From NCBI GenBank assembly GCA_017562135.1, contig QEYB01001638.1, positions 62,001-126,000 on the forward strand: 64,000 nucleotides of DNA, written 5' to 3'. Numbering within the stretch: position 1 is the first letter of the stretch; each line of letters opens with the position of its first letter. Shown here piece after piece: positions 49,433 to 62,300 of the stretch. Made by a program: the position numbers and the translations under genes. The notes beneath the pieces were generated by a model. The model saw only the letters and a program-made list of their open reading frames with translations. It did no database searches and was not told the origin of the DNA. Source of the stretch: Dipylidium caninum. Its lineage: Eukaryota > Platyhelminthes > Cestoda > Cyclophyllidea > Dipylidiidae.

Positions 49433-52365
49433 CGACGTGTGTCAAAAAAGGCTACGCGCCAGACCACCCGCAGTGAATCGCGTCCGTCGGAAATGCACCC
49501 TCCGCATGAGCGAGTGGGTACAGGCGGTTCGCACCGGAGTGTCCTGGTTTCCAGCTTATCCGCACGTGCGCGCGCGTCCACCACCGCATCTCGGTGTATT
49601 TACACTGAGAAAAAGGTGAACGGGACCACACACGCACTCATGCGCGCACGCTGGCACGCACGCACGCACACAGAGGCGCCCAAGGTGGGAGCCGGCGGCC
49701 CACCGTCGTCTCCCAGTGCTCCGACACACGTGCCGACTCGCGTATGTCCGCACACGCGCTCAGCCTGCGCCTCTCAAGCCCACTTCTGGCTCGGAGGCGG
49801 GAAGGCTCCGCTGCAGGAAAAAAGCCCGGAAGCCAAACGTCCTAGAATCACCTGGATTATTCATTGTTGCACGTAGTGAGTTGCAGCGTAAACAACAAGT
49901 CTCTGGGTAGCATAGACGTCTCGAAGACCACACACGTCCCGTGGGAGGCGAAGGAACTCTCACCAGAGGCGCCGTGTGAACACATCGACGCAGTAGATCA
50001 GACAACATTCAAGTGAGTTTTCATGAGCCCACCCATCTCGTAAACTATAAAATTGATGGATCAAATGAGGAGACAACTTTGCTGCGCTGCACTGGTCCAA
50101 AAGAATGACCTGGAGAAATCCCCTAGGACAGAAGTTTAACTTCCAAAATTGTGCTCCAATTTGGTTACTGAAAATCTCATTCAAACACCGGGAAAGGGCG
50201 TTGTGGCCGGAGCAGAGGCCCTTTCCCTTGTGAAATCAAACACATCAGCGCAGGCGATTTGGTGGCGACATCCTCGCAACTAAACTCGACGAATTGCTTC
50301 TCTCCACACATGTAAATTCAGACATTCTAAGATGGTTTTCGCCACGGCCACACCAACTGCCGCGCCCAAGCCAGATGAGAGGTGTCAATAAGACTGCCGC
50401 GCCACTTCCACTTCCTCCACTCAGGATTTAAAGACTCTCACCGGGTGCAGAGTCACAGACTGAAGAGATAATGAGGACCTCTTCCCATCTCATAAGGTGG
50501 CCACGAGTGTGCGTGGAGGCGAGCATGACGACATCTGTGGCTTCGAAGCGTCTTCTCCGAGCCACTCACACTTTCCCTCCCACCCTGTGTGGAATCGGGG
50601 CAGAATAATCACAAGCTGTGGACACTCCACCCCGCAATCTGTCTTCTCCCGGCGAGTCGCCCCTATCCGGTGGAAACCACCGAAATCGAAAGTTGGGCAG
50701 GGTTTTTTGATAAGTCAACCCAGGCGGACAGTTCTCCCCGGTTAGCCGTGACCATGCGCAAGCGAGGTACGCGCAAAGGCGTTAAAAAAACTTTAAATTT
50801 GATTAATTAGAAAGCAGTCGCAAAGGTAGAATGGGCAAAGCGGGAGCAACTGTTATATATGGGACCGTGGAGGCAATCCAACGGTTTCCCATTAACGAAG
50901 CCGTGAATGTTGTCTCCCCTCTAATGAGGATTTCTAATGGTCTGGCCGCCCTTGATTAGGCACTTTAAAGTAAGGGAACAGTATTTCTTAAAAGCACATA
51001 ATTTAGGGAGATTTATGTGTTAGACGGTGACAAATGACATTATCTTCCCCCAGACAGACGTGGCGATTGGTTAAGTGGAAGGCATTGACCAAATAAAACG
51101 GTGTGGACGGCTGGTGGGGAGAAAGGCCGAATCGATCAAGGAGGCGACTGGGGAGGGGCCCCCTGTGCGCCTCCGGGTGGTGTCGATGACTGACGCATTG
51201 GACAGTGGACCGAGGTTTTGTTACATCTCGGCGGCCCAGGAGGGCCTCCGTCCTCCCACTCCCAACCATGGAAAACGCACACGTTAATCATCAAGCCTTC
51301 CAACCTCGACTATTTTTTCTTAAAAGTAGGCGTAGTAAACAAATCTCCATCTGCGCATTAGAAGCCAGCGCGATTTCATGCGTGCATTCACATACGTGGG
51401 CAGTCGGGTGCACACTGACCGGCTCAGTGAGGTCCCGCTGTTTAGGCGAAGCATTTCGCCACCCTCCACAGCCTCCTCGCCCGCTTTCTCCCTCCCTCAT
51501 GACTAACCGCTGCCCGGTTCTGGCGCCTCGCCATTGACCGCAGCGACAAACTATGGGTGCCCATTTGAATGAAAGAGTCACACTAGCCCGACTGCCATGT
51601 ACCATGGCTACTCAATTTGCATGCGATGATTACCGGTTATTTTGGAAGGAAATTATTAGCAATTCCATGGCGTTCCTCTGTACGGCAGCGTGGTTGCAGA
51701 AACAGTGCGAGGATGGAGACGATGCGTGAAGGCAGAGGAGAGGGTGCAGACCAAGAGGGATGCTATTCGTGTGATGTATGATTAATTTCTCACTTCCACC
51801 CATTTTGACTGCCGCTACTGGAGTTAACCGCTATCCGTGTTGGCAGGAGGAAAAAGCTGCCGCATAATTTTATCCCGTTCGACTTGCCAAACAACTGAGG
51901 GTGACATCGCCTCACCACAAAATCCCAAATTGACTAAAATGGGCGACACTGTCGCCCCACCAACTCACATGCTCTTATCGTTCTGTCTTTCTCACTGCTT
52001 CATGTCCGCCCCGCTAGCAGCCTTTTTCCCCAGTCCTTCGATCTGTTTCTCCCTTTTGCCCAAGCTAAGGGAAAGGAGAATGAGGGAGGAGGCGAGGCCA
52101 CGGAGAATGGGGGAGAAGGGGAGGAAAGGAGAGAAAAAAGGCACCTCAACGGGATGGAAACAGTTGTGCAAACGTCCCGCAGCGCACGCACGGGTAGGCA
52201 GCCCAGTGCCTTTGGGCCTATTTGTGCATTTCCCTTCTTACACACAAACAATGTCTGTCAATGCAGGCATTTACTTAACACTTGCGGTTGAATGGATAGG
52301 CGAATTTCAAGAGGGAAATAGTCTGATCGCCCGATTTCCTTATCCACTTCCAATCAACGCATCTT

Positions 52366-52383
52366 TGTGTGTGTGTGTGTGTG
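52366..52383. repeat. (TG)n microsatellite
   Basis: Nine TG units, uninterrupted. Confidence 0.9.
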
Positions 52384-55283
52384 CCATGGATGGTCGCTGG
52401 CTGAGGAAAACGACTATCTGCTACTGCGGAGAAAGCGCCAGGAGCAGAACAGTCCAGACACTAAAGGCGAAAAATGTAACGAGAAAAGGGATTTTCGGCT
52501 GTGAACACCATCAATCGACGACAGCCTCAGTGACGTCTGGAAGAAGTCAGACACCCAAAGTGGAGGGCTCAAAGTAGCGTAGGCGCGGTAAAAAGGAAGG
52601 TTAAAAGATAACACGTAATGCAAAAGAGCAGTAAATAAAAAGACACAAAAAACGATGCGCCTCGTTTTGAACCAAACAAGAAAAGCAGATGTTAGTAGTC
52701 ATTTCAAAGATGAAAAGAATGGCATCACATAACACATGTTTTACAATACTCCAATAGTTCCTTGGCCTTTAGTTACACAAGAAAGCAGAGAAAAAAACAC
52801 TTTTCAGACTCATGGCATCTGGTTGAAGGGGACTAGACACAGTGGGGCTGAGCGACGGCATCCAATTCCGCATTTAAGCGAACAGTCTAGATGAGTGTGA
52901 TAATGATTCGAGGGTAGGGAGAGGCTATTCGGCTCTCCTTCAGCTCATTACCCAGGGGATCGTGGTGGGACCGACAAAGCTATGGCGCTAGTGTTACGCG
53001 TGAGGATGGGGCAGAAGGGAGGAGCCGCACCCGAGTGAAGAAGCAAGGCAATACTGAGCCTCCCTACTTCTCTGGCCACCACTTATTAAACCGTTTAAAG
53101 AACAACCTTACGTCCACTTGGGTTAGGAAACTGTTCTTGTGCAAGAAGTAAGTGGTACATAAGGAAATTTTTAATATGGGAAGAAAAGTGTGTCACAGCT
53201 TCGGGAGAAGACAACGAATCAAAGTGAAACCTGACTCTGCTACTAATTTACAACATAGGAGGAGTCGCAGTAGTAATTCTGTGGTGTAGTACACTCAGGA
53301 AGCGGTAGTTTCGGTATCGTTAAAAGAATGATGAACAACCGTGAATAAAGAGAGCGCTGAAGAGGTCGAGCAGACTGTGAAGAATGGGAGGCACGAAAAC
53401 TCGAAACCGTAGATAAGATATGAGTCATGCGCATTACGGGGACGAGAGTAAACACACTCCAGTGGTGTTGACTATTGTATACAATAGAGGAAATAACCAA
53501 TGGGAGAATAAATTTTCAGCCGCAGACCTTTTGAGATTAGATAAATTATTTTCAATGACGTTGTTACACGGAATAGTTAACACTGAGGACAGTACGACCC
53601 TGTTCCATGCTCGTCTGTTAGCTCAAGATGGGGCCCCTTAAGGAAATCTATGTAATCTGAGAGGAGAATAATAGCGTAGTTGCTGAGGGCAAAAACGATA
53701 TTCAAGGGGTGCAACGTTTTGTAAAAAGTCCTCACATTTCATGTTGAATCTTGACGTGACAACTTTGGGTCACAAGTACAAAAAAATGCACATTTGGAAC
53801 GGATGAACGAGAGGTCTTACCCGATCGAAGACAATATGGTAGTCCCAATAGCAATAGATCCCAAACCCGAGAAATCGCCGACAGGAAGCCGAGCCCAGAC
53901 CAATGGCTCGAATGTGATGGAATGAGATCACGCCAGGACGTTCCCATGAGGTTCGGCTCCGTTGGAGACAGTTAATTGGCAGACAGCTGTGCGCTTCCCC
54001 AATTGGTTGGTAGCCCTAGCGAATTGTCCAATCATAAGGTAGGACCGAACCCGTAACCGACCAATGAACGAGGCGACTTGTCTAAATATCACAAGCGTAA
54101 TAATGAGGCACATCTGTTGTCGCCGCCGTTAGGTTGCAACTCATTGGGGACATTTTGCTATCGTTTCTGAGATAAACTAGGTCAAATTATATAGGCTATT
54201 TAGTGTGCTGACGTAGAGAAGGGAGCCATTTACTAAACCCCTCTTCCACCATATCTAAAAGTCATGAACATTGAAATAATCCACGTCCATGTGTACTAAG
54301 GGGATACTTATTGCCAAGAGTCAAGGACTTGTGCATGTTTTCCCTTCAGCTCCAAAAATTTTTATCTTCTTGACTGATTTCACTAAACAACTTTGCTATG
54401 ATGTATTTCGATCCATATCGAGTGCGATCAAAGGCATAATCATATAATTGTCGAAGCACTTTTGAGGATTGGCTTGGGATCCACCATTGTACGACTACCG
54501 ATTTGGAAATAATTCGACCACTGAAGCTGCTTTTGATGTTATGAATTACGTGGGAGCTAGGATAGAGAGATTAGGAGTAATGCGACCATGCCTTCTGCCA
54601 GTTGATTTAGGAACTACCTTGTTTCCCGTTCCACAATGAGACATTTTTCCTCGAAACCAGACACCTGCTGGACTAAACGCGCTCATGTATTCGTATATGG
54701 ACCAAAGTAGCCTTGTGCTATTGTACCCAGTGGGAACCACTTCTAACCCATTGAACACACTTGCGTGAGAGTTGAGGCTTCTCTGGGTGACATTTATTTA
54801 GCTGTAAAAATTCGACATTTCTGGCGATGGTGCACACAAACAGCTCTACATCATCGTCCACATTCTGATTCAGCTTCGTTATGTTGTGATGATGAAGTCA
54901 ACGTGGGATGAAATTGCATTTGTACTGTTGTTAAAACCTTTTTAATTTGAACAAAAAGCACGGGATGTAGGGTTTGGTAAAAGAATGGACATACATCTTA
55001 AAGTAGTAACATGCAACTCAGATTGGGAAAAACCAGCGAAGTGTGTCGTAGGGAAATACGCCTTCCCAACATAGTGTCCACGAAGACTTATAGTGTTCTC
55101 GAACGCTCGATGGAATTCATACCTCCTCATGATATCATCAGAGGAAGGTGCGAAGCAAATGCCAAAATCGCAGCGTTGCGAAAACCAAAAAACGCGTGAT
55201 CTGCACAAAATGTCCTACTTTTTTTAGGTTAAATCAACATTTAAGGGTAGACATTCTGTGGGAGTTTAAGGGGAACGTAGAGG

Positions 55284-55321
55284 AAGGGAAGGGAAGGGAA
55301 GGGAAGGGAGGAGGAGGAGGA
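55284..55321. repeat. (AAGGG)n followed by (GGA)n
   Basis: Four to five AAGGG units followed by GGA triplets, all purine on the plus strand. Confidence 0.85.
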
Positions 55322-56273
55322 GTTAAAAGGCTTGGAAGTGCACATGAATCGCCAAATAATTAGCATCTCTATAAGTTCTTTTGCGGTAATCTCAAAGGAC
55401 GATGGTGTGAGTGTAAAGTCTGGCCGGAGTGCTCTTTAGTCGATTTCCAGACTTTGGCCATCCATTGGAGACGACAAGGACAGTCCAGATTGACTGAATG
55501 GTTTGGCCGGACTGTTGAATGAATAGAGAGCGCTTCAACGGTTAAAAAATTTCCCTACCACAAGCTAACGTAAATAAGTAGAAGTTGACAGACGTGCGGA
55601 ATCTCCCATTTCACGGAATAAAGATTACCTGCCTCCGCGACCTACCCGGCCTCAGACACGGTGCAGCAGGCATATGCGGCAGACAACTGGAGTAAGTGGA
55701 GGCGAAACCTCGGAAGGCGCATCTCGTCGGAGCGCTGGTTCCAGAACCCAAGGAAAGGCCATTGAACCTACTCTTATGTCCTTGCCTTACTCCCAGGCTT
55801 AGAACTCAGGGGGTTTTTTATTGTTCAAGCATGTTTGCTGAGTCGTTTTACCACATCAACCGAGATTAAATGCCTCACGCCATGCTAATAAATCGCTCTG
55901 CCACTGCCCCAGAGCGTTCACGTCAGGAGGAGGCTGCTTTATTACGGCCACGACGGCGGGGCAGTGGAAGTGCGGCCTCTCGCTGCGCAGCCTGCCCTCG
56001 AGCCCATAAAATAATACTTTTGTGAAATAATGTGCGAAAACGATTACACCCACCAACTTACAGAAGAAACAAATATGCAGCGTACTTTGCTTTCCGACTT
56101 GTCATAACAGTTTCACAGCCATGATGTTGAATAAAAAGTTGGAAGTGATTGGAGATTTGGTAGAAAATTCCCATACAGTCTACCGGCCCTGAATTTGCCG
56201 GAAAAAGGAATCGCAACTGCTGGCTTGCCTCCTCCCCTGTGTGGGCTGTAAATATACACATATATCTTTTGCT

Positions 56274-56332
56274 AGAGAGAGAGAGGGAGAGAGACAGAGA
56301 GGAAGAGAGAGAGGGAGAAAGGGAGAGAGAGG
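56274..56332. repeat. GA-rich purine tract
   Basis: About 60 bases of imperfect GA repeats, nearly all purine on the plus strand. Confidence 0.85.
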
Positions 56333-59300
56333 ACGGCGGACCACCAATTTTATGGCATCTTATCTATTTGCCAGATACTTACTCTTCGGACATCTGAGGC
56401 AGGAATAACTTGCAGAAGCTTTTAAAGCTCCGCATCTCCCCATTCCACTCCTTATCTCCCTCCTCCTCCAGCTATCGCCCCTTACGAATGCTCTAAAAGC
56501 AACTCTGCACCCCGCGCGGACACAGCTCCGTCGCACCAGGGGAGCCCGAGGGGTGATGTGGAGGCAGCACAAATGCCGCAGTTTAGTGTTTTGTTCGAGT
56601 CTTTGCCTCTGCTAGCGATCTCGACGGGAGAAGGTTTGCAGAGAGTCCTCTCCCACCTATTCTACCCGCTCCTTTGGCTGGAAAATCTCGTGGGGCAGGT
56701 AAAGTGACGAGGACTCCAAAATGACGAAGGCGACTTGGCTGACTGAGTGAATGAGGCGTTCACAGTTGAGAAAAGGGAACACTTCACTTCAGATTTAAAT
56801 CTGACACAAATCGCGTAAAAGTGCCCAGACTCGACTGGTCCCTTTATCTTCTGTGAAAAGACTGACAGCTCGACGTGGGGAGGAAAGGATAAAGTAAGCT
56901 GCATAATGGATACTCCGGCGGTAGCGTGGTTTCCACCGCTTCGGGTTTGCCATGCGGACAGCATCTGCCTAATGCCTCTGTAAGAGATTTAAAGGGAGGT
57001 TCAAGGTGACAACCGTTGGTTTGAAGGGAACGCAAGGAAAATCAGCTTATACTACTCATGATACAGCGTCTGACTAAATTAAAATGTCTAATGCGCAAGT
57101 CCTCAAAATGGAGTGAAAGAAGGGAGATCTCCTTCGTAGTGGATGACTTCACTTTTTTAAAATATCCCCTCTGCTCTGTAATCATGAGCATCAAAACCGT
57201 CATCCGTGAGGAGAATTACCTATAGAAATTCAACATAACTTTAAGTTTTTGAGGCGAAGTGTTGGAGTAAACCCATTTGACGTGCGTTCAGACGTCCAAC
57301 GACGCAGCAGCATCCACGCCTCAACGGCAGACATGACACTGCACAGCAAAGACATTCGACGGCGTTTCGACCACCCGTGTGGAGTGGAATCTACATTCCC
57401 GTGCAGCCGGTTCCACCCGGTGGGTGCGTGTGTGTGTGACTCCGGCTGTTAGAAAACATCCACGCGCCCACGCGCACACTCGGCAGTGGAAGATAGGAAT
57501 GCGGTCTTTCTAATTAAGAAAAAGTGCAATAACCAGGGGCTTCCACACGGGCAACGGTTACCACAGACCACCGCGCCCAAGACTGTCGCAATGGACTTGC
57601 AGGCATTGAATTGGAGGGTCTGCTGATAAGTCGTCCTCATTTCCGTCGGCCTCGTCATCGCTGACTCAAACGTCCTCCCGCAGCCCGTCGTTTCGATTCA
57701 TCTACACAGTATCAGTCGTCTTCCATTACCCCCTAATAGCCTCATTTCCTACGTTTAGTCACCGATTATAGGCGATGGGGTTTTTCTTTATGAGCACCCG
57801 TAAATGATACTTCTGTCGCACACTTTTATATCCTCTCTCACATTCACGGGATTCGTTGAGCGCTCGACTATTTCTCGTCACTGCATAAGTGACGGCCTGG
57901 GTGGTCTGATGTCGGCGCATCGATGCCTCACTCGGCCGTTCGAGATGGGTTACACTCACGTGAAGGTTGTAGGATTACGACGATGCTCCAACACATCCGC
58001 GTCTGCACCGAGGTGCGAGAAACTACTCGGTTTCAGGTGTGCAGTGGACGACGGGACTCCATCGCGGGGTAAGTAGGTGAAGGTGTGGACAGAGGATATT
58101 TCTGCTCCTAACACTCTTCTCCAACGTCCATACTGATGGGCAACTAACCACCTCAAAATAAAACCGCGTTCAAGGCAGCAGAAACGAAATACGTTTGGGA
58201 AGGCGGTCCTCGTGAAGTCGTCGAGAGTTGTCTAACTGGGCGAAGTGCGCCGTGTGGCTATGGTCACTTGGCAAGACTATAAGGTCTTGGAAGGAAACGA
58301 GTATAAATCGGTGAGCGGGAGGGGAGAAGCATCAAGCGTCTGCATCAGAAGACGACGCGGGTCCGCGTGGCATTGTGAGAAGCCACCGCCCTCAACTCCA
58401 GTGCCGCCTGCCGCCTGAGTGAGGCAGCGTTCCGCGCTGACGAGTTGGAGACGAATGCGCCCTGATCTACCACAGAAGAACCTGCAATAAACAACCTCCT
58501 TGACAATGAGGTCGACATTTTAAAGGGCCTGGTAGACTACGTAATTTGAGTGACTTGGGAAACTTAGGACACAAGACAGTTGGGAGCCGTAGATTTCTGT
58601 GCTCGTCCGATAAATGCCGCCACCAATGACCATGTGAAGGCGAAAAGGTCACAGTAATTTCTAAGTGCTAGCACAGTACCTCATGCCTTATTGGCGACTC
58701 AAACAGCTTTCCCCACAGACGTACGGGACGGGGAAAGAGGCGATGGGATGTACGTAGACTGGAGATGTGCCGGCCACTCCAAACGCCGTTGCGGGTCTGG
58801 CTCAGTGTGATCGGCTGGCTGCGAGGAGGGCGAGTGGTTGGACGGGGCTGAAGGATATTCCAGGTTGTGTAAACCATCCTCACAGTTGACTGCGTCTACG
58901 GCAGAACTGTGTGGAGGGAGGACGAGGACGGGCCGAAATCTTCTAAACTGCACTATCCCGTCATCGGGATAAATGACCTCAATTGCAAAGATGCTACACT
59001 GTATAGCAATTTTTGGAGAGGGCGGGCGATGAGAAATGGGCTCAGTAACTTTCGGCTACTCATAAAACTCCTTTGCCGCGCACAGTGCGAGCGTTACAAT
59101 AAACATAAAGGCGATGTAGATAGAGAAGTTGTGGGGAGTCTTTACGCCCGCCTGTTGCTGATAAGCTCGAAGCTGTCTTATCCACCAGAAATTACAAATT
59201 TTACCTATAGCAAAAGATAAAAGGCATGGAATGGTATGCTTTTCTGACGACCCAGCTATGGTCGGTGGTTGAGAGGACAGCATGCAGTCGTTAACACCTT

Positions 59301-62300
59301 TCATCGTCGCCGTCTTCAGAGGCTTTTGCTGAGTTCTACGGGCCGCGCCCATTGCGCTGCCTTTTAATTTCCCTCTGACCGACTCGCCTTGTTCGGGACT
59401 GGTTAAAAAGGTCTGGCGACGCCGGTTCCGAGTCTGTTTACCCAGCAAAAGTGTCGGCTTATATGGCATCTTCGCGGGTGATTGGAGACTCTTTGTCAAC
59501 TGGAAGAATCAGTTGCTCGACTTGTCCTTGTGGTGCGGTTTTCTTCTCCTTCGCTACCCAAATTGTCGCAGTGGCGACTTTGTGGTGAGATTAAAGAAAA
59601 ATGCGAGGGTACTTGGACACCTGACCCCGGCACGATGAGTGAGGACTCCAAAGACCGTCGGCCGGCCAGTTCGGCCCACTGCCGTCCGATATTTGGACAA
59701 TAAACGAAAATCTCATGTCACGCTGGTGAGGATGTCGCCAGATGGCAGGTGTGGCCTTGCAGCCTCGTCATCCAAGATCGCGTTGAGAAAAGTGAATTTC
59801 ATTTCCCTTCTCCATGTATTTGTAGTGCGAGAAATTTCCATATTCACCCTCCAAATCTATCACGAATTTATTTACATTATCTGTCCAACTGTGTCCGCCG
59901 GCCACCATTCTCCAGTAAAAATCCCCAGCACTGAGTGACCTTTTGGGCAATTTTCCTGCCTACCTCTGTAGGTCTTCCTCTCTCCCCCCACCTTCCCTTT
60001 ATATGCACGTACTTGAACGACCCTGGCGGGCAGGCATCGCAATCCCGCGATCCGTGGTGGACTTGTTGGCCGAGCTCCTAACCGTCCTCCCCTTCCTCCC
60101 TGTTACACGATAAAATTAATATCGCCAAAGGCGGCCCCGGTTTCATGATGGGAATGGTCCGAGTAAAAGCGTACGAACCGAGAAGCAAGACTCTCATGCT
60201 TCCAAAATGTAATTCAAGTCATGCAGCACGTCGCTCTTAACGGAGGTAAGTGAAGCAACCACCCGGTTTGGCAAGAATCGGGCGATTTGGATACTTAGCC
60301 TTCAAACCAAGCATACCTTAGGCTGTACTGCTTCCCGTAGCCATTGTCTGCCCAGTTTGGGGGCAATTGCGTAGGCAGTCTGATTTGTCTGTCCTCGGGG
60401 GTGATAGGCGCCCGAGTTTTAATTCACCGCCTCCTTTCCCCACGGCCTCTTCTTCTCGTGCTTACTTAACAAAGAGGCGAGTGGTCAAGTTTCCGCCTTG
60501 CTGCCGATGCGGACACCCGATGCTTCTGTTTAGAGTGGGCTACCGCCACCTATTACACAAGCAACACTTCATTCCTCGCCACTTACATCATTCAGCTTAA
60601 TTCCACGGACGATACAATAAAATCAGGGGGGTAAGCTTCAACTATACCCTTAACTATCTCCACGACCGCAAAAAATCCACCCTATTCGCAGAGAAAGACT
60701 GTGAAAGTGGGCAGTTCACTTGAGCTTGTTAGAGCAGAAGAGACGAGGCCTTTACCGCTTGCTTGAAATCCGGAAACCTAATAAAAGTACTTTTTTGACT
60801 AAATCTAAATGCAGGTAGTGAATTAAATCCCGAGGTCAAATTACTTCCACATGAGAGGTGGACAGTCCGGCGTGGACAGGTTCGGGCCCCGCTCCTGTCG
60901 CGCTGACACTCCCCGTCTGCGCTGCCCGGACGGCGCGCTGTCGAGTGGCCAGTGGACACAGGATGACCGCTGGAAGGGGTGCCTTCGAGTGTCGGAGAGG
61001 GGTCCTAGGTCACATTCACAAACCCCATCTGTTGTAGCCTCTGAAAAAGTAGCCACGTTCTAGTTAAATTCCTAACTTTGATGTGGGCACATTGCTTCTC
61101 GGGGTGCCGCCGTCATTAAAGTGATAAGATCGGCCAATGCTGCAGCTGAGCCGAGCCAATCCATTTTGCCCACTTATGACCACGCCGAGGGCACTGGGAG
61201 GAATTGCTGGGGTAGTGAGACGAGTAAACTCAATTAGCGGCCTCTCCGGCCTCCCATTCCGCTGAACACTCCTTCACGCAAAGACAAGTTGGGTGATACA
61301 AGAGTTGTGTTTGCTGCGACATTATTTTAAACTAGCCTGAAAGAGAATCGGGCGACTCATGGCTGTTCCCGCGACGAAGACTTCATGACCAGCCTTGCGA
61401 TTCCTCAACGAGAGCGGTCTATTTGGTTACATTTAACTCCTACCAGCACAGAGTCATCGGCGTGTTGGGAGAGGCCGGTGGGCAAAGGGCCAAGTGATGA
61501 GACCACAGGTCCTCCGAACCACCTCTACGCATGCCAAATGAGCCCGATACCGGTGGACATGAAGAGAAAAAGCGGCTGACTGCCAGTAAATACATCGTCT
61601 GCACGAAACGAAATCTGCGTCTGCAAAGTATTGAGCGTTTCATGAACTTCCAGTCTGCAAGAGGTGTGGAATTTTGCCCAAAAAGCTCAGAAGCCATGTC
61701 CAAAAATTCACATCGTTGAGTAACTTATGAGGCGCATTCCCCCGGCGTGTCAGAGGGCAGAGGAAGTCTAGCACCCCAGGCCCCGGGGATGCACTGGGGC
61801 CGTCAGGCCTCGAAGCTCGGCTTGACTCCTTCTTCCATCCATTAAATGTTCCACGCAGTGATGGGACCTCGCTGTGCTGTACGGAGGAGGGACCGTGTAA
61901 GCTCTCACGTTTTCAAAAATACCAGCAAAGTTAGTGATCAACGCTAGTCGACTTTGCCGCTTGCAGTGATATTTCGGTTTCGGAGCCTTCAAGGTGCAAG
62001 CGACTTCCGCTTCGGAGAAGATGATGCCGCCGCATCTCCTCGACAACCCATTTTCTTGTGACAGCAAACTGTTGTGCTGCCTGTGGTGGGCCCTGCAGAC
62101 GGCTTGTTTCTCAGAGGGCAAAGCGGCAGCCGAGGAGTTTGACGCCCTAAGTAATTGTGGCATTTTGACTTGGTGGCAGTCGCCCTCCTAAGGCCAAATT
62201 TTAGTTGTTCTGCCTCAATCTCACACTACAAAATGTCACCACTTTAAATACTCGAACCTAGCGACCGCATTATTTAAAGGGGGGAAAAGAGCTCTCAAAA

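Larger units (their letters stand above)
49433..56272. other. Gene-free region, middle part
   Basis: No recognisable coding exon on either strand. The longest frame (plus 51837-52577) is a mix of simple-sequence segments. A CACG/ACGC-rich run occurs near 49.63-49.68 kb. Repeats: (TG)n at 52366-52383 and AAGGG/GGA repeats at 55284-55321. From about 52.6 to 55.3 kb the base composition is more AT-rich again, like an island within GC-rich DNA. Confidence 0.45.

Noticed and set aside
51837..52577. 246-codon plus-strand open frame, the longest in the gene-free region
   Set aside because: It consists of compositionally biased segments, including the TG repeat read as Cys-Val. No family, signal or conserved block is visible.
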